Shown: positions 25,570-36,907, numbered from the stretch's first letter. The stretch is 64,000 bases of DNA from JBKECP01 sp047974765 (GCA_047974765.1 JBKECP010000006.1:7748-71747), one strand, 5' to 3'. The notes: generated from the sequence alone by a model not told the origin. A program made the numbers and translations.

Positions 25570-27345
25570 ATGCAGCTCAAGATAAATAGTTTACTGGCCA
25601 CGGCCTGTGTTATCAGTTTGACGCCGCTTGTTGTTAATGCAGCCAATCTGACCAAGCTTAATAAAGAGATAAAAAACTATAGCCCTGTTACTCAAAAGCG
25701 ATTGGAAGAGGCTGATCCCAGTGACTGGCTGCTTCCTAAAGGAAACTATGAAGGCTGGATGTACAGTGAGCTGGATGAAATAAATGCCCGCAATGTCAAG
25801 GATTTGAAACTGGTTTGGTCCTACTCCACAAATCTTGATTCAGGGCACGAAGCACCAGCAATGGTTAATGACGGAGTAATGTTTGTCAGTACACCCTATA
25901 ATCACCTGCTTGCGCTCAATGCCAAAACAGGGGAGCTGTACTGGCGTTATGAGCATGATAATCCCCGTGATTTGAGTGTTATGCACAACACCAACCGGGG
26001 TGTCGGGCTCTGGAATGATAAGGTCGTGGTCTCAGCACTGGACGGGACTATCAATGTATTGAGTGCTAAAGATGGTCGGCGTCTTTGTCAGTATGATGTG
26101 GGTGACTGGAGCGTTGGCGCCTACATTACCTCGGCTCCCATGGTGGTAAATGGCAAGGCTATGGTTGGGCCTTCCGGTGGTGAGTTTGGTGTGCGTGGTT
26201 TTCTTGAGGCTATAGATATTGATAGCTGTAAACCCGCCTGGAAAACCTACAGCGTTCCCGGCCCTGGACAGCCTGGTCATGAAACCTGGGAGGCAAAAGG
26301 CGTGCGGCCTGATGCCTGGAAATACGGCGGCGGCAGCATGTGGATGCCAGGCAACTACGATGCCAAAACCGGTCTTTTGTATTGGGGGGTTGGCAATGGT
26401 TCCCCTTGGCTGGGTGATCAGCGTCCTGGTGATAATCTCTATGTTGCTTCGGTGCTGGCGATGAATGCGGGTAGTGGTAGGATCGAAGGACATTATCAAT
26501 ACCACTGGAATGATTCCTGGGATTGGGCGGCGATGAATGCGCCCATGTTGATCGATCTGAATAATAACAAAGGCAAGAAGGTGAAGGGCCTGTTGACACC
26601 TCAGAGAAATGGCTATTTATACTGGCTTGAGCGTGAGAAGGGCGGCGATATTAACTATATACAAGGTGTTCCCTATGTTTATAACAACGCCTTCAAGTCA
26701 CTTGATTCAAAAACAGGACGTCCAACCTACAATAAAAAGCACAAGCCGGTAACGGGTAAGCGCGTTGATTACTGTCCGAGTTTATGGGGAGGTAAAAATT
26801 TCCCTTATGAAGCTTATAACCCGAAAACCGGTATGGTCTATATCCCGTCTAATGACAATCTGTGCAATTCCTTTATTGGTCTTCATCAGGAAGACGTAGA
26901 ACCTTTGTCTGGTCAATTCTGGGCTGGTATTGATATTCCTGATCTTGAAGTTTTTGTTCGTGAGCCTGGCAAGACTGTCGGCAAAATGCAGGCCTGGGAT
27001 ATCAATAAGCGCGAAATGGTGTGGTCTCATGATTTTGGCCGAACTATGACCTGGGGTTCGGTGCTGACAACAGCTGGTGACTTAGTGTTCACCGGTGGTA
27101 CCAATGATCGCCAGCTGCGGGCTTTCGATGCCAAGACAGGAAAAATTGTCTGGGAATTCCCCTTGAATTCTACCTCGATTGCGCCACCAACGACCTTTGA
27201 AATTGATGGCAAACAATACCTGGCTGTTGTTGCCGGTTATGGAGTTGATCCCGCCTGGACGAACAGTGTGCTTGCTGAAAAAGATGACAAGTGGATGGCG
27301 GACTCTCCCGAGGGTGGCACTATCTGGGTATTTGCTCTTCCCTGA
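25570..27345 (+). CDS. PQQ-dependent alcohol dehydrogenase-like protein, divergent active site
   Basis: A 591-residue periplasmic quinoprotein with a signal peptide (MQLKINSLLATACVISLTPLVVNA) and an eight-bladed propeller with tryptophan-docking repeats (such as ALNAKTGELYWRYE and AFDAKTGKIVWEF). Expected PQQ/metal ligands are present: E205 (GGEFGVRG), N276 (GNGSPW) and R346 (PQRNG). Two features differ from the methanol/ethanol dehydrogenase norm. The position usually holding the catalytic Asp (ALDxxTG) reads A-M-N-A-G-S-G with N299. The vicinal Cys-Cys pair is replaced by M138-H139. No C-terminal haem domain. AAGGAG at 25557-25562 fixes the start. Probable substrate: a short alcohol or diol (inference). 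Confidence 0.85.
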   Translation: MQLKINSLLATACVISLTPLVVNAANLTKLNKEIKNYSPVTQKRLEEADPSDWLLPKGNYEGWMYSELDEINARNVKDLKLVWSYSTNLDSGHEAPAMVNDGVMFVSTPYNHLLALNAKTGELYWRYEHDNPRDLSVMHNTNRGVGLWNDKVVVSALDGTINVLSAKDGRRLCQYDVGDWSVGAYITSAPMVVNGKAMVGPSGGEFGVRGFLEAIDIDSCKPAWKTYSVPGPGQPGHETWEAKGVRPDAWKYGGGSMWMPGNYDAKTGLLYWGVGNGSPWLGDQRPGDNLYVASVLAMNAGSGRIEGHYQYHWNDSWDWAAMNAPMLIDLNNNKGKKVKGLLTPQRNGYLYWLEREKGGDINYIQGVPYVYNNAFKSLDSKTGRPTYNKKHKPVTGKRVDYCPSLWGGKNFPYEAYNPKTGMVYIPSNDNLCNSFIGLHQEDVEPLSGQFWAGIDIPDLEVFVREPGKTVGKMQAWDINKREMVWSHDFGRTMTWGSVLTTAGDLVFTGGTNDRQLRAFDAKTGKIVWEFPLNSTSIAPPTTFEIDGKQYLAVVAGYGVDPAWTNSVLAEKDDKWMADSPEGGTIWVFALP

Positions 27346-27369
27346 TACCAACACAGGCACTTGGATGTG

Positions 27370-27493
27370 CCGCCGCGGGCTGTAAGCCCGCGCGAGTCTC
27401 TGAAAATCAATAGGTTTCACAAATTTCGCTGATTTTCAGGGGCGACAACCAAATAGAGAAGGATTCATCTATTTGGCTGCCAGGTTAATAGTA
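27370..27493 (+). repeat. Dispersed intergenic repeat, copy 2
   Basis: The best-matching partner of 20161-20284: the same block order, beginning CCGCCGCGGGCTGTAAGC and ending near CAGGTTAATAG. It starts 24 bp after the PQQ dehydrogenase stop codon; the preceding hairpin GGCACTTGGATGTGCC adds to the structure. Confidence 0.75.
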
Positions 27494-27579
27494 TTGCCGG
27501 TTATTGCTGATTCTGGCTTCAGGCAGGTTCGGGATCAGCAATACGACTAATAATAAATTGAAGAGTGGGTACTCGCGTA

Positions 27580-28239
27580 ATGACTGATCGTAATTTCAAT
27601 TTGCGTAAAGCTGGCTCGATAGATATATGTGCTTGTGAGCGCAGGCGTTTTGTGCGACTCGCTGCAGTTGGCCTTGCAACAACAACTGTATCCGGCAGAG
27701 CTCTGGCTGGTATTGAACGCCCCGAATCAGATAAAGAGGCGGTCAGTCCTGCGGTAGAGTTACCACCCCAGATAGGTGATCGCCTTACCTATACGTCGAA
27801 GCGACGCAAAGGTGAAATTATTAGGCTCGAAGATATACCGCTTGCTGATAAACAGATTATGGCAGTGCCAATGGATAAGAAAAATGGCATCGTCAGAGAT
27901 GCTTCAAAATATAACTGGATTATGCTTCAGCGTTTTGAGGCAGGTGAGCTTGGCGGAAATACACAGGCTCGGGCACCGCAAGGTATTGTGGGTTATTCAG
28001 CCATTTGCACGCATATGGGTTGTATTGTGTCGAGCTGGGACAGACGCAGGCAAGGTTATATGTGTCCTTGCCATCAGACTGTATTTGATCCGCGCCATTC
28101 AGGAGATATTTTATATGGCCCGGCACCGCGTCGATTGCCTTCAATCCCTATTCATGTTGAAGATGGGGAGTTGGTGATTGCCGGTGACTTTGATCAGACA
28201 CCGGGCTTTGGCAAGCCAGAAGAAATAAAAAGACTGTGA
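27580..28239 (+). CDS. Tat-exported Rieske [2Fe-2S] protein
   Basis: A 219-residue protein with a twin-arginine signal (ERRRFVRLAAVG, then a hydrophobic stretch) and a C-terminal Rieske fold. Cluster ligands are visible as C143-T-H-M-G-C148 (Cys143, His145 and the disulfide Cys148) and C162-P-C164-H165. The domain resembles cytochrome bc1 Rieske subunits. No cytochrome b or c1 gene is nearby, so it is probably a periplasmic or membrane-anchored electron carrier for the PQQ enzyme (inference). ATG 27580 is preferred to the GTG at 27565; neither has a strong ribosome-binding site. It overlaps the next open frame's end only if the GTG at 28236 is used. Confidence 0.85.
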   Translation: MTDRNFNLRKAGSIDICACERRRFVRLAAVGLATTTVSGRALAGIERPESDKEAVSPAVELPPQIGDRLTYTSKRRKGEIIRLEDIPLADKQIMAVPMDKKNGIVRDASKYNWIMLQRFEAGELGGNTQARAPQGIVGYSAICTHMGCIVSSWDRRRQGYMCPCHQTVFDPRHSGDILYGPAPRRLPSIPIHVEDGELVIAGDFDQTPGFGKPEEIKRL

Positions 28240-28262
28240 ATCAAACGACGAGGTATTTATCC

Positions 28263-28718
28263 ATGATGAAGTTCAGATACTTTTTATGGGTTGGCCTGTG
28301 GCTGGTTAGTCCTATATTGATGGCGGCTGCCAAGCCTTTGGCCGGGGTTTCCTGCGAGAATGGGTTTTATATAAAAACTCCGGATGATCAGATATTTTGG
28401 ATTGATCCAGCTACAGATAAAACCGTTAATGTGTACGATGGACATTATAAAATCTCTGCTGTAACAGAGTGCGGCACCGGTGTGATATCTGTTTTTCGAC
28501 TAACCGAAAATGGTGGTGAGAGAGCCTACTATAGCCCTGACTGTATGAATGTAGGTAGTCAAAGTGGAGAAACTACGATGGTTTATGAAGGTAAATTATT
28601 ACTGTCTTCTTTTAGGAAAAGTGCGGAAGGGCTTGTGATCAGTTTTTCTGACGGTAGTCAGTGGTCCAGTAAAACCTGCACCCATCTGGCAGAGCCGCCT
28701 TCTGTCCGTGTGAGATGA
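28263..28718 (+). CDS. Small exported protein of unknown function
   Basis: 151 residues with a signal peptide (MMKFRYFLWVGLWLVSPILMAAA). The mature part is about 125 residues, beta-rich, with four Cys (SCENGFY, ECGTG, DCMNVG and TCTHL) that could form two disulfides. No family recognised. An in-frame GTG at 28236 overlaps the Rieske stop, but ATG 28263 gives the better signal peptide. Its position between the Rieske gene and the regulator suggests a role in the same periplasmic oxidation system; unproven. Confidence 0.65.
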   Translation: MMKFRYFLWVGLWLVSPILMAAAKPLAGVSCENGFYIKTPDDQIFWIDPATDKTVNVYDGHYKISAVTECGTGVISVFRLTENGGERAYYSPDCMNVGSQSGETTMVYEGKLLLSSFRKSAEGLVISFSDGSQWSSKTCTHLAEPPSVRVR

Positions 28719-28827
28719 TTATGCTGTACAACCACTTTAATCTGGTGCGAATGAAATAGGCGCTGTTTTAAATGGCGTAGCTTGTAACCCGATAGTAAAT
28801 CTATAAGACAGGGTGAAGGTGATTTTT

Positions 28828-30777
<1,950 letters not shown>

Positions 30778-30794
30778 GCAGGATCTGGCAGGCT

Positions 30795-33700
30795 ATGTTT
30801 ATAAACAGAAGATGGTTATGTGATATGAGACTGCCTGCTATTGCTATTGCTGGCCTGCTGTTTTTATCGGCTGCTGCTTTGACTGAAGATGCGGCGTATA
30901 AGAGCACAACTATTGAGACCCGCCTGGCCAGCTTGATAGCGCGCAGGAGTGTGGTTCCACTACAACCTTTAGTGCCAGAATCAAAAAGGAATAATCCGGC
31001 CATGTTCAGGCTTGGTATGGAGCTATTTTTTTCCAAATCTTTAAGTGGTGATTTTGATACTGCCTGTGCCAGTTGTCACCATCCTTTTTTGGGAGGTGGA
31101 GATGATCTTAGTCTGCCGGTGGGGTCGGGTGCTTACGAGCCCGATCTGTTGGGACCGGGACGCTGGCATGACTGGCGTAATGCGAATGATCTCAAGGCCG
31201 ATGGCGGCCCTAACGTTCCTCGTAATTCACCGACTACATTTAATTCATCGCTGTTTCAAAAGTCACTCTTTCACGATGGACGTGTATTTGTCAGTGAAGA
31301 TGCTGCCGAGCCTTATCGTATCAATGGTTACCGCACACCTGATAGTAATCTCTGGCTGGCAGATCCGGGAGCGGGTACTTCGCTGCTGGCGACCCAGACA
31401 CGCTTCCCCATTGTGTCGGCGGAGGAGATGCGTGGACGACATCGTTTCCCTGGTTTGTCCAATGAATCTGTTCGTGAAGCATTGGTGGCCCGCTTGCGTG
31501 GTGCTACTAGAGAACTGAAGATTAATCGCTGGCCACAGCTCTTCAAAGAGGCTTTTCCGGATTATGGCACAGATACGGATACAGAGGCGCTTATTAATTT
31601 TGATACTGTACAGCAGGCTATTGCCTTCTATCAGGAAAGCCAGGTGCTGATTGACAGCCCCTGGCAGCGATATTTATTGGGTGATAAAAGCAGCCTGACT
31701 GAGCAGGATAAACAGGGGGCTGTATTGTTTTTTGCACCCGTCGGGGAAGGAGGTGCTGGTTGTGCTCAATGCCATCGACCGCCTCTTTTTTCCGATGAGA
31801 GCTATCATAATATTGCTGTGCCACAGTTTGGTCGTGGTAAAAACCCAGACGCATCAGATTTTGGTCGATATGCGGTTACGCGCAATATAAGTGACCGCTA
31901 CCGTTTTCGCACACCTTCTTTGCTTAATGTGGAGATTACAGCACCTTATGGTCACAGTGGTGCTTTTGTCACACTTGAGGCAATGATTCGTCATCATCTT
32001 GATCCGGCCGTATCGCTGGCGAATTTTGATTTCAGTTTCCAGGATAACGCCCAGATGGCACCTGCGGGCCATCTTTATGCACATTCACGAGCCTTGTCGA
32101 TGGCGGTCTTGCAGCAGTTACAAAAGGATCGGGCTGACGGACTTGACTTGTTGCCTGCAGGGCTTGTTCTTGGTGATGCTGATGTCGATGCGCTGGCAGC
32201 ATTTTTACGCAGCCTCACTGATCCCTGCGCCAGAGATCGTGACTGTCTGAGTCACTGGGTTCCGGCGGTATCGGATCCTGCGCCTGATGAACACCGTTTG
32301 GTAGCCACTTTTTCTGATTATGGCCCGCCACCACATGCGCTCCGGAAAACGCGGGTAAGTCCAAAAGGTATCCCATCGCTATATATTCAGATACCGGCGC
32401 CAGCTGATGGAGCTGATGCACCGAATGAGGCGGCCAGTCAGGGTGCCGTCGTGCCCGCCCGATTGTTTGTCCGCACAAATTGTGCGGTAGCTGATGCAAA
32501 GTTTCCTGCAGATAAACATGACAGTGATAACGGTGAGGCAGCCTCGGACAGGCTCTTTGTGGAAATAGCAAAAATTTCAGGTATTGATGGCTCACATGCA
32601 TTGCCCTGGCATTACTATTCGCTGCGAACAGCCCAGCGCATGTTATTCAGTGGCGGGCTGGCCGTGGGTGATATCAATAATGACTGCCTGCCGGATATTT
32701 TTCTGCCGACCGGTACAGGCCTGGGTGAGCTGTATCTCAATACGGGACAGGGCAGCTATCACAACGCAAGTAAACAATGGGCCCTGGACAAATTGGCAAA
32801 CAGGGGGCAGGAATTGGCCAGTAATGGTGCGCTGATGGGTGATTTGGAGGGTGATGGAGATCTTGATCTTATCGTCGGTTATGTATCGTCGACCTGGAAT
32901 GTGGATCAGGTGCATATTGATAAAGCATTGTATTCAGTTGTTTCCATACTGCGTAATGAGGGTGATCATTTTGTGCTGTGGCCAGATGTGCATATCGACG
33001 CCAGCCTGACCAGCTGGTCCTTTGCTCTGGCTGATTATGATAACGATGGTGATCTTGATCTGATGACGACACATTGGCGTGGCCCTGGGCTGGGGGGAGG
33101 GCAGCCTAATCACTTGTGGCGCAATGATCTCAATAAAGAACAATTAAGTTTTAAAGCGGTGGATGGCGAGGCAGGGCTTGAATACATGACAGGAGAAACA
33201 GATTTCACCTTTACCGGAACATTTGCCGACATGTCTGGCGATGGTTTACCGGATATCGTTATGGCGGCGGATTTTGAAAGCAGCCAGTATTTTCTGAACA
33301 CGGGTAAAGGTTTTGTCCGTTCTGCCAGTGTCGGTCGGCTTAGTGATGAAAATGGTATGGGTTCAGCGGTTGGTGATTATGACAACGATGGAGATCTTGA
33401 CTGGTTTGTTTCCAGTATCTGGGATGCTGATGGGCAGGCGGAAGGTAACTGGGGGGTTAGTGGAAATCGTTTATATCGCAATGAAGGCGGCGTATTAAAT
33501 GATCAATCCGGGGTGACGGGTGTGCTTGAGGGGTATTGGGCATGGGGAGCCTGTTTTGCAGATTTTAATAATGACATGTGGCTTGATCTCTTTCATGTCA
33601 GCGGTTTTGATTTGCCGGTACAGCTGGCTCGTCAATTTGCGCATCCGGCGGCTTACGGCAGGCTCAAGCAATCTTTGCGGGATTTTGAAAAAACACCCAG

Positions 33701-34175
33701 CCGATTGTATATGGCCGATGCAGCCGGGAGCTTTGTCGAGCGCGCTGAAAGTATGGGTATTGATGATCGGTTATCGGGGCGGGCTGTTGTATGCTTTGAT
33801 CATGACCGGGATGGTGATTTGGATATTTTGATATCCAACCATAATGCTGTGCCTTTGCTGTACCGAAACCTGTCTCGTGAGGGTGGGAAAGGTAATTTTA
33901 TCAATCTCTCATTGACCGATCCTGATAGCTCCAACCGGCATGCGATTGGTGCAAAAGTAATAATTAAGGCGGGTGGCCAGCAGCAAATGCGTGAATTACA
34001 GGCCGGTGGCAGCTTCTTGTCAGGTGGGCCGCCTGAATTGCATTTTGGGCTGGGTGAGGCCAGGCTTATTGAGGAAGTTCGGGTAATCTGGCCTGGCCCT
34101 CTACGTCAGCAAAGTGTCTTTGAAAATGTATCTGTGAACCACTTTTTAAAGATTGAAAAGCAGCCGTCATTATAG
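30795..34175 (+). CDS. Di-haem peroxidase-like protein fused to FG-GAP repeats and a UnbV domain
   Basis: A 1126-residue exported protein. The signal peptide is best at MRLPAIAIAGLLFLSAAA, so ATG 30825 is an alternative start. Residues 60-480 form a di-haem cytochrome c peroxidase (MauG/CcpA-type) module with haem motifs C91-A-S-C-H95 and C323-A-Q-C-H327. From about residue 620 there are seven Asp-rich FG-GAP/VCBS blades (DINNDCLPD, DLEGDGDLD, DYDNDGDLD and so on). The C-terminus is an ASPIC/UnbV domain (LHFGLGEA, then VRVIWPGP). I know both halves as separate families, often in distinct proteins. It lies 17 bp after the activator gene. It may receive electrons from, or modify, a periplasmic partner. 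Confidence 0.85.
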   Translation: MFINRRWLCDMRLPAIAIAGLLFLSAAALTEDAAYKSTTIETRLASLIARRSVVPLQPLVPESKRNNPAMFRLGMELFFSKSLSGDFDTACASCHHPFLGGGDDLSLPVGSGAYEPDLLGPGRWHDWRNANDLKADGGPNVPRNSPTTFNSSLFQKSLFHDGRVFVSEDAAEPYRINGYRTPDSNLWLADPGAGTSLLATQTRFPIVSAEEMRGRHRFPGLSNESVREALVARLRGATRELKINRWPQLFKEAFPDYGTDTDTEALINFDTVQQAIAFYQESQVLIDSPWQRYLLGDKSSLTEQDKQGAVLFFAPVGEGGAGCAQCHRPPLFSDESYHNIAVPQFGRGKNPDASDFGRYAVTRNISDRYRFRTPSLLNVEITAPYGHSGAFVTLEAMIRHHLDPAVSLANFDFSFQDNAQMAPAGHLYAHSRALSMAVLQQLQKDRADGLDLLPAGLVLGDADVDALAAFLRSLTDPCARDRDCLSHWVPAVSDPAPDEHRLVATFSDYGPPPHALRKTRVSPKGIPSLYIQIPAPADGADAPNEAASQGAVVPARLFVRTNCAVADAKFPADKHDSDNGEAASDRLFVEIAKISGIDGSHALPWHYYSLRTAQRMLFSGGLAVGDINNDCLPDIFLPTGTGLGELYLNTGQGSYHNASKQWALDKLANRGQELASNGALMGDLEGDGDLDLIVGYVSSTWNVDQVHIDKALYSVVSILRNEGDHFVLWPDVHIDASLTSWSFALADYDNDGDLDLMTTHWRGPGLGGGQPNHLWRNDLNKEQLSFKAVDGEAGLEYMTGETDFTFTGTFADMSGDGLPDIVMAADFESSQYFLNTGKGFVRSASVGRLSDENGMGSAVGDYDNDGDLDWFVSSIWDADGQAEGNWGVSGNRLYRNEGGVLNDQSGVTGVLEGYWAWGACFADFNNDMWLDLFHVSGFDLPVQLARQFAHPAAYGRLKQSLRDFEKTPSRLYMADAAGSFVERAESMGIDDRLSGRAVVCFDHDRDGDLDILISNHNAVPLLYRNLSREGGKGNFINLSLTDPDSSNRHAIGAKVIIKAGGQQQMRELQAGGSFLSGGPPELHFGLGEARLIEEVRVIWPGPLRQQSVFENVSVNHFLKIEKQPSL

Positions 34176-34289
34176 TTCTGGCAGATATCCCTGGTAGTTG
34201 TGCCTGTCTGATTGTAGGTGTCCCGTATTTTGTCGCTGTTTTCATACTGGTGATCTATGCAGCCAGCTATGTTTCCCTCCATCGCAGAT

Positions 34290-34522
34290 ATAATCCTGGG
34301 TTCCGCAGTCGAGCGCTTGTTTTCTTCTTGAAAGCCTATGGGTACTGGACTTCTGGTCTTTGATCGCACTCACCTTCCGGGTGGAAACGCTACACACCCA
34401 CTGGTACTGCACTTGGCGTGTCAGGCAGCGTTCTCCATCTTGCGGGCAATCAGCCCGCGGCGTTGCCTGACACACCGATTACAGCACCATTGGGCACGTC
34501 CAACTGCGGATTCTAGGATAAT
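34290..34522. mobile_element. MITE-like element, copy A
   Basis: 233 bp ending in about 20-bp terminal inverted repeats (ATAATCCTGGGTTCCGCAGT on the left; ATTATCCTAGAATCCGCAGT read inward from the right). It has no transposase or coding capacity. The internal sequence is shared with 41752-41965, including GAGCGCTTGTTTTCTTCTTG and CCGATTACAGCACCATTGGG. This copy has about 20 extra bp around a gcgggc/gcccgc hairpin. Confidence 0.8.
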
Positions 34523-34642
34523 GGAACTTCGGTTAAATTTTTGACTCATAGGATAGTCGGCTTCTTGTTGATTTGTCGTAAGAACGACTATTCAGGGAGC
34601 GTATTTTCTTGAAAGAATAACGACTGGAGCGGGGGGCTTCCA

Positions 34643-35650
34643 TTGAGCAGATTGCGACTGATTATTAAGACTGACAAGACTGAATGTCTGTTGAATCCGC
34701 TGTTGTCAAAGTTGCCATCTCAAGAGGATGTTACGCTTTCTGTACATCGTTTTGAGCAGTTGGCGGCAACATCGGAAATGCCGGGTATTGATATTGAACC
34801 GGCTAATGGCCTGCTTGTTTCAATGACCTCGACCAGAGAGCGCATCATGCGTGCCGCACTGGCCATTGAAAGTCTGATGCAGCAAAGCGTGCTGCCGGGT
34901 CGAATAGTTTTATGTCTGGATAAAAACAGTTTTCGCAAAGGCGAATTGCCAGCCCTGATTCGGCGCCAGTGTGAACGTGGGCTGAAGGTGTTGTTGTGCG
35001 AGCGCGACCTCGGCCCTCACACGAAGTATTACTACAGCCTGCAGCAAAATCCGGATTCACTGCTGTTAACGGTCGATGATGACAAACTCTACCCGGCCAC
35101 AATGATCGAAGAGTTACTGCAGGCTCACCTTCGCGCGCCAGATGTGGTGCATTGCCATCGCGGGCACGCTATTACTTTTAGCGGACGCAGTATACAACCT
35201 TATAAGCGCTGGGAAAAAAATACGGCTATTACACAAGCGTCCGCACTGGTTTTTCCTACTGGTGTTGGTGGCGTACTGTACTTTCCTGGGTGCTTTGATG
35301 AGCGTGTGCTTGATCAAAGTCTGTTTGGTCGTCTGTGTCCAAGTGCCGATGATGTCTGGCTCAAGGCAATGACACTTGCCAAAGGGACTTTAAGTCAAAT
35401 GGTACCTCATGAAGATGACTGGAATGCCCGTTGCTTTACAGTGCCTGGCACCCAACATGCAGCGCTCAAGCGTATCAATAAAAGCCGTCGTACAGGTAAT
35501 GACAGCCAAATAGCACGAACCTTTAGATACTTTGGTCTAATGGAAGGCTTGTGCCAACAGTATCACCGGGATACTAACCCGCCCGTACGCAAAGAAGCGT
35601 TGGCATTGCTCAAAAGTATGTTTAAACGCCGCAGGGTACCCTCGCGCTAG
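34643..35650 (+). CDS. Glycosyltransferase-like protein
   Basis: 335 residues, cytoplasmic. The middle resembles family-2-type GT-A glycosyltransferases that carry MTSTRERI at the start of the fold, a DLGPHTKYYY motif and the metal-binding VDDDKLYP (DxD). A late SADDVWLK motif fits the acceptor region. The start is TTG 34643 with GGAG and a G-run upstream; there is no ATG before about residue 47, so the first 55 residues are less certain. It stands alone next to the MITE copy and ends 13 bp from the convergent hslR. Sugar and acceptor unknown. Confidence 0.65.
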   Translation: MSRLRLIIKTDKTECLLNPLLSKLPSQEDVTLSVHRFEQLAATSEMPGIDIEPANGLLVSMTSTRERIMRAALAIESLMQQSVLPGRIVLCLDKNSFRKGELPALIRRQCERGLKVLLCERDLGPHTKYYYSLQQNPDSLLLTVDDDKLYPATMIEELLQAHLRAPDVVHCHRGHAITFSGRSIQPYKRWEKNTAITQASALVFPTGVGGVLYFPGCFDERVLDQSLFGRLCPSADDVWLKAMTLAKGTLSQMVPHEDDWNARCFTVPGTQHAALKRINKSRRTGNDSQIARTFRYFGLMEGLCQQYHRDTNPPVRKEALALLKSMFKRRRVPSR

Positions 35651-35663
35651 CCATGATGTCTAA

Positions 35664-36068
35664 TCACCCCGGGTCCTGCTCTTTGAAACGGTGAATCTGC
35701 CGTCGTTGTTTTTTAGTGGGCCGCTGGGTCGGGCGCTCAATCATGCCACCGGCAGCTTTGCGGGCCTCTGTTTCGGCCTGGCGGCGGGCGATGGAAGCAT
35801 CGCTCTCCTGGTAAAGCCGACTTGCCTCAGGTGCTCCGCGACGCTGATCAGACAGTGCCTGCACCACAATATCCTTCAAGTCCCAGCCCTGACGAATTTG
35901 CAGCTTGTCACCGATACTGATTTCACGCGATACCTTGACCCGCTGGCCATCCAGCTGCACCTTGCCACCTTCAATGGCCGCTTTGGCCAGAGAGCGGGTT
36001 TTAAAAAAGCGGGCGGCCCACAGCCATTTGTCCAGACGCAGGCCTTGTGAGGGTTGTTTTTCACTCAT
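35664..36068 (-). CDS. hslR: Heat-shock protein 15 (S4 RNA-binding)
   Basis: Hsp15 binds free 50S subunits carrying nascent chains and recycles stalled ribosomes. The 134 residues start with the S4 domain (RLDKWLWAARFFKTRSLAKAAIEGGKV-type, residues 11-40), followed by the basic C-terminal helix (PTKKQRRQIHRF). ATGA overlap (4 bp) with the upstream yrfG-like gene; the same pairing is known in E. coli. Confidence 0.93.
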   Translation of the reverse strand: MSEKQPSQGLRLDKWLWAARFFKTRSLAKAAIEGGKVQLDGQRVKVSREISIGDKLQIRQGWDLKDIVVQALSDQRRGAPEASRLYQESDASIARRQAETEARKAAGGMIERPTQRPTKKQRRQIHRFKEQDPG

Positions 36069-36769
36069 GTTTGTTCTCGCTCAAGGCTGTCTTTTTGCTC
36101 AAGGCATGTGGTGTCCATGCCGGGCATGATTTCGTTAAAGTGATGTATGCCAGGAAAGCGGGTATTGCTGCGTTTTTGTTGCTGGCTGTCAGGTTGCAGC
36201 AGGGTCAGCAGGTGGGCAATTCCATAGTCACGGGCTGAGCTGAGCACTGATTCAGTATCATCAATCAATAGCGTGTGGGACGGGTCAAAAGGGTGTAGTG
36301 CCTGTAGAGCATGCCAGAAGGCCTGTTCTTCTTTGGGGGCATTGAGTTCGTGAGAGACCACTATCCGGTGGAACCATCTGCGGATATCAATGGTTTCCAT
36401 CTTGATATCCAGAGCTTTGCGATGGGCGTTGGTCACCATAAGCACATCCCGGCTGCTTTTGTGCAGAACCTGTAAAAACTCCAGGGCATAGGGGCGCAGG
36501 CGGATCAGGTGACGCAGCTCGCGTTTGAGGGCAGGCAGGTCCAGTTTCAGTTGCCCGCTCCAATAGTCCAGGCAGTACCATTGCAACGTGCCTTTGTTCT
36601 GGCTGATTTGTGCAAGTAATTGCTCGTTGACCGCTGCCAATGGGCGGTGATTGACACGGGCAAATACCTGTGGCACATGCTCCGTCCAGAAATAATTGTC
36701 AAAGTGTAAATCAAGCAGTGTGCCGTCCATGTCCAGCAGTACTGTGTCAATCTGGTTCCAGTTAATCAT
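36065..36769 (-). CDS. yrfG: HAD hydrolase, GMP/IMP nucleotidase type
   Basis: 234 residues from MINWNQIDTVLL. HAD motifs: DMDGTLLDL with nucleophile Asp (motif I), TNAH (motif II), Lys in APKEEQ (motif III) and IDDTESVL (motif IV). The DNYFW and WYCLDYWS segments match E. coli YrfG, a GMP/IMP 5'-nucleotidase. Starts at 36805 or 36925 are possible but lack conserved sequence. Paired with hslR through a 4-bp overlap and divergent from cysQ. Confidence 0.85.
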   Translation of the reverse strand: MINWNQIDTVLLDMDGTLLDLHFDNYFWTEHVPQVFARVNHRPLAAVNEQLLAQISQNKGTLQWYCLDYWSGQLKLDLPALKRELRHLIRLRPYALEFLQVLHKSSRDVLMVTNAHRKALDIKMETIDIRRWFHRIVVSHELNAPKEEQAFWHALQALHPFDPSHTLLIDDTESVLSSARDYGIAHLLTLLQPDSQQQKRSNTRFPGIHHFNEIMPGMDTTCLEQKDSLEREQT

Positions 36770-36907
36770 GCCACTGTAGTTTTGATCATTAAGCAGAGTG
36801 CGCATTATGCCGCGTTTTGTGCGTTTTTTGCAGGTTTTGCCTGTTTGTCGGGCAGCGATGGCCGGGTGGCAGTGGTATAGTGGCGGCACGAAATAACGGG
36901 GTGATTT

